From assembly GCA_002371375.1 (NCBI GenBank), contig DFIB01000234.1, positions 1-21,885 on the forward strand: a stretch of 21,885 nt of DNA, given 5' to 3'. Each line of letters opens with the position of its first letter. Within the stretch, counting starts at the first letter, position 1. Below, piece after piece: positions 20,911 to 21,885 of the stretch. Origin of the DNA: Mageeibacillus sp. UBA3708 (GTDB taxonomy: Bacteria > Bacillota > Clostridia > Saccharofermentanales > Saccharofermentanaceae). A model generated the notes under the pieces. It made no database searches, had not been told where the DNA came from, and worked only from the letters and a program-made list of their open reading frames with translations. A program made the translations under genes and the position numbers.

Positions 20911-21885
20911 CTATTTGCGGTCCATCGAGATATTGAGAATTATGCCGAACGAGATATAGTTGATCAGCATCGCTGTTCCTCCGAGACTGATAAATGGGAG
21001 AGGGATGCCCGTGATCGGAAGAAGGCCCACAGACATTCCCAGATTCTCGATAAAGTGGAACGCGAACGAGGCGCACAGGCCCGTTACCGTATATGACTGC
21101 GTCGGAAGCTTGGCACGGCTTGCTATAAACATGCACCTCGCCAGAAAGAAAAACGCCAGGACAACTATCGTCGTCGTACCGATGAACCCCAGCTGCTCTG
21201 ATACGGCCGTATAGATGAAATCACTCTCCTTGACAGGAACCGAAGTGAAGATCCCGGTATGGTTACCGGACAGACCGCCCGAGGCAATAGCCGCCTTGGC
21301 CTGAACAAGGTTATACTCGGCCTGAGGGTCTGAACCCGAGAACACCAGAGACAGGATCCTCGCCTTCTGATAGGGTTCAAGATAGAAAAACCACAGCGTG
21401 GGGGCAACAACTACGACACCTCCCGATATTGCCAGAAGGAAGTAACGGTATTTAACACCCCATACGAAAGATATACACACAAACGAGAAGACGATAACCA
21501 TCGCCGTACCGAAGTCGGGCTGCAGAAGGATGAGCATCATCGGCGGGCCGTACGTAGCGCCGAGGAGCAGAAGCCCCTTAAGATAGCTGATCTTCTTCTG
21601 CGTCATCTGCTCAAATATCTCGGCTGCAACCATTATAAGGCCGATCTTCATGAGCTCGGAAGGCTGGAAGTTACCGATAACGGGGAGATTGAGCCATGAA
21701 TCGGCACCCCAGGTTGATTTAAGTGAATATCCGTCTATCGGAACAAGTATAAGCAGGAAAAGACCGACACCATAGATGATCCTTCCTACAAGCTTGAGAA
21801 AATGTGTCTCGAGGATAGCGATAACAGTAGCGATGATCATTCCCGCTACTGTCGCATATATCTGTCTGTAGTAGTTTCCGGGGTA
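20911..21885 (-). CDS. rodA: RodA-type SEDS peptidoglycan polymerase (5' end beyond window)
   Basis: The C-terminal 324 residues of a SEDS glycosyltransferase that polymerises lipid II during cell elongation in the membrane. The frame stays open to the window edge, so the start is missing. Family segments: WGADSWLNLPVIGNFQPSELMK, LLQPDFGTAMVI, AVSEQLGFIGTT and the end motif NLGMSVGLLPITGIPLPFIS-LGG. The GM...TGIPLPF form matches RodA better than FtsW or SpoVE. The usual SYGG is SLGG here. About eight membrane helices remain. It ends with a short MDRK tail, which lacks the FtsW-type extension. Confidence 0.85.
   Translation of the reverse strand, partial: YPGNYYRQIYATVAGMIIATVIAILETHFLKLVGRIIYGVGLFLLILVPIDGYSLKSTWGADSWLNLPVIGNFQPSELMKIGLIMVAAEIFEQMTQKKISYLKGLLLLGATYGPPMMLILLQPDFGTAMVIVFSFVCISFVWGVKYRYFLLAISGGVVVVAPTLWFFYLEPYQKARILSLVFSGSDPQAEYNLVQAKAAIASGGLSGNHTGIFTSVPVKESDFIYTAVSEQLGFIGTTTIVVLAFFFLARCMFIASRAKLPTQSYTVTGLCASFAFHFIENLGMSVGLLPITGIPLPFISLGGTAMLINYISFGIILNISMDRK

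Overview
The window looks like the chromosome of a low-to-moderate GC Gram-positive anaerobe of the class Clostridia (Oscillospiraceae/Lachnospiraceae-like). The evidence is near-consensus sigma-A promoters, strong GGAGG ribosome sites, intrinsic terminators with T-runs, CCA-encoding tRNA genes, a UPF0291/YnzC protein, a PadR-DUF1700-DUF4097 cassette, and a feo operon with a FeoB-associated Cys-rich peptide. The GH26 mannanase fits a gut or rumen plant-fibre habitat. The genus cannot be fixed from the sequence alone.

Layout. 1-258: no gene, ending in the feo terminator. 259-3736: a minus-strand ferrous-iron operon (HMA protein, two FeoA proteins, FeoB, Cys-rich peptide) with three copies of a TTAG-N6-CTAA palindrome at its promoter and inside it. 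3737-5295: a YnzC-like gene and an orphan ZnuA-type lipoprotein under a perfect 7-1-7 Fur-family box. 5296-9534: a plus-strand redox cassette of an aldo/keto reductase, a CrtI/retinol-saturase-like flavoprotein and a ferredoxin-reductase fused to a four-helix membrane domain. 9562-11603: a minus-strand unit of a YcxB-like two-TM protein, a structured inverted-repeat-bounded RNA locus and a reverse transcriptase. 11604-13880: a PadR envelope-stress-type operon. 13887-14147: hairpin-rich non-coding DNA. 14151-19258: tRNA-Gly, GH26 mannanase, a HEAT-like unknown protein and an ABC transporter of the TrpXYZ type. 19286-20880: an NSS symporter behind tRNA-Cys. 20911-21885: RodA, cut by the window edge.

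The most interesting item is the reverse transcriptase at 9605-10807. Directly upstream lies a 144-nt segment bounded by perfect 16-bp inverted repeats and holding three further stem-loops. It has its own extended -10 promoter. The layout is that of a retron or an ncRNA-dependent defence RT, but the protein lacks the NAXXH and VTG motifs of canonical retron RTs, so it may belong to a less-described RT class. A second item is the reductase-membrane fusion, which carries an internal ribosome site and ATG exactly at the domain junction.

The genes fall into metal homeostasis (feo, znuA), redox metabolism (the plus-strand cassette), envelope and cell shape (PadR/DUF4097, RodA), nutrient uptake (TrpXYZ-like, NSS, mannanase) and a possible defence RT island. 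All assignments come from reading motifs by eye; no database search was run.
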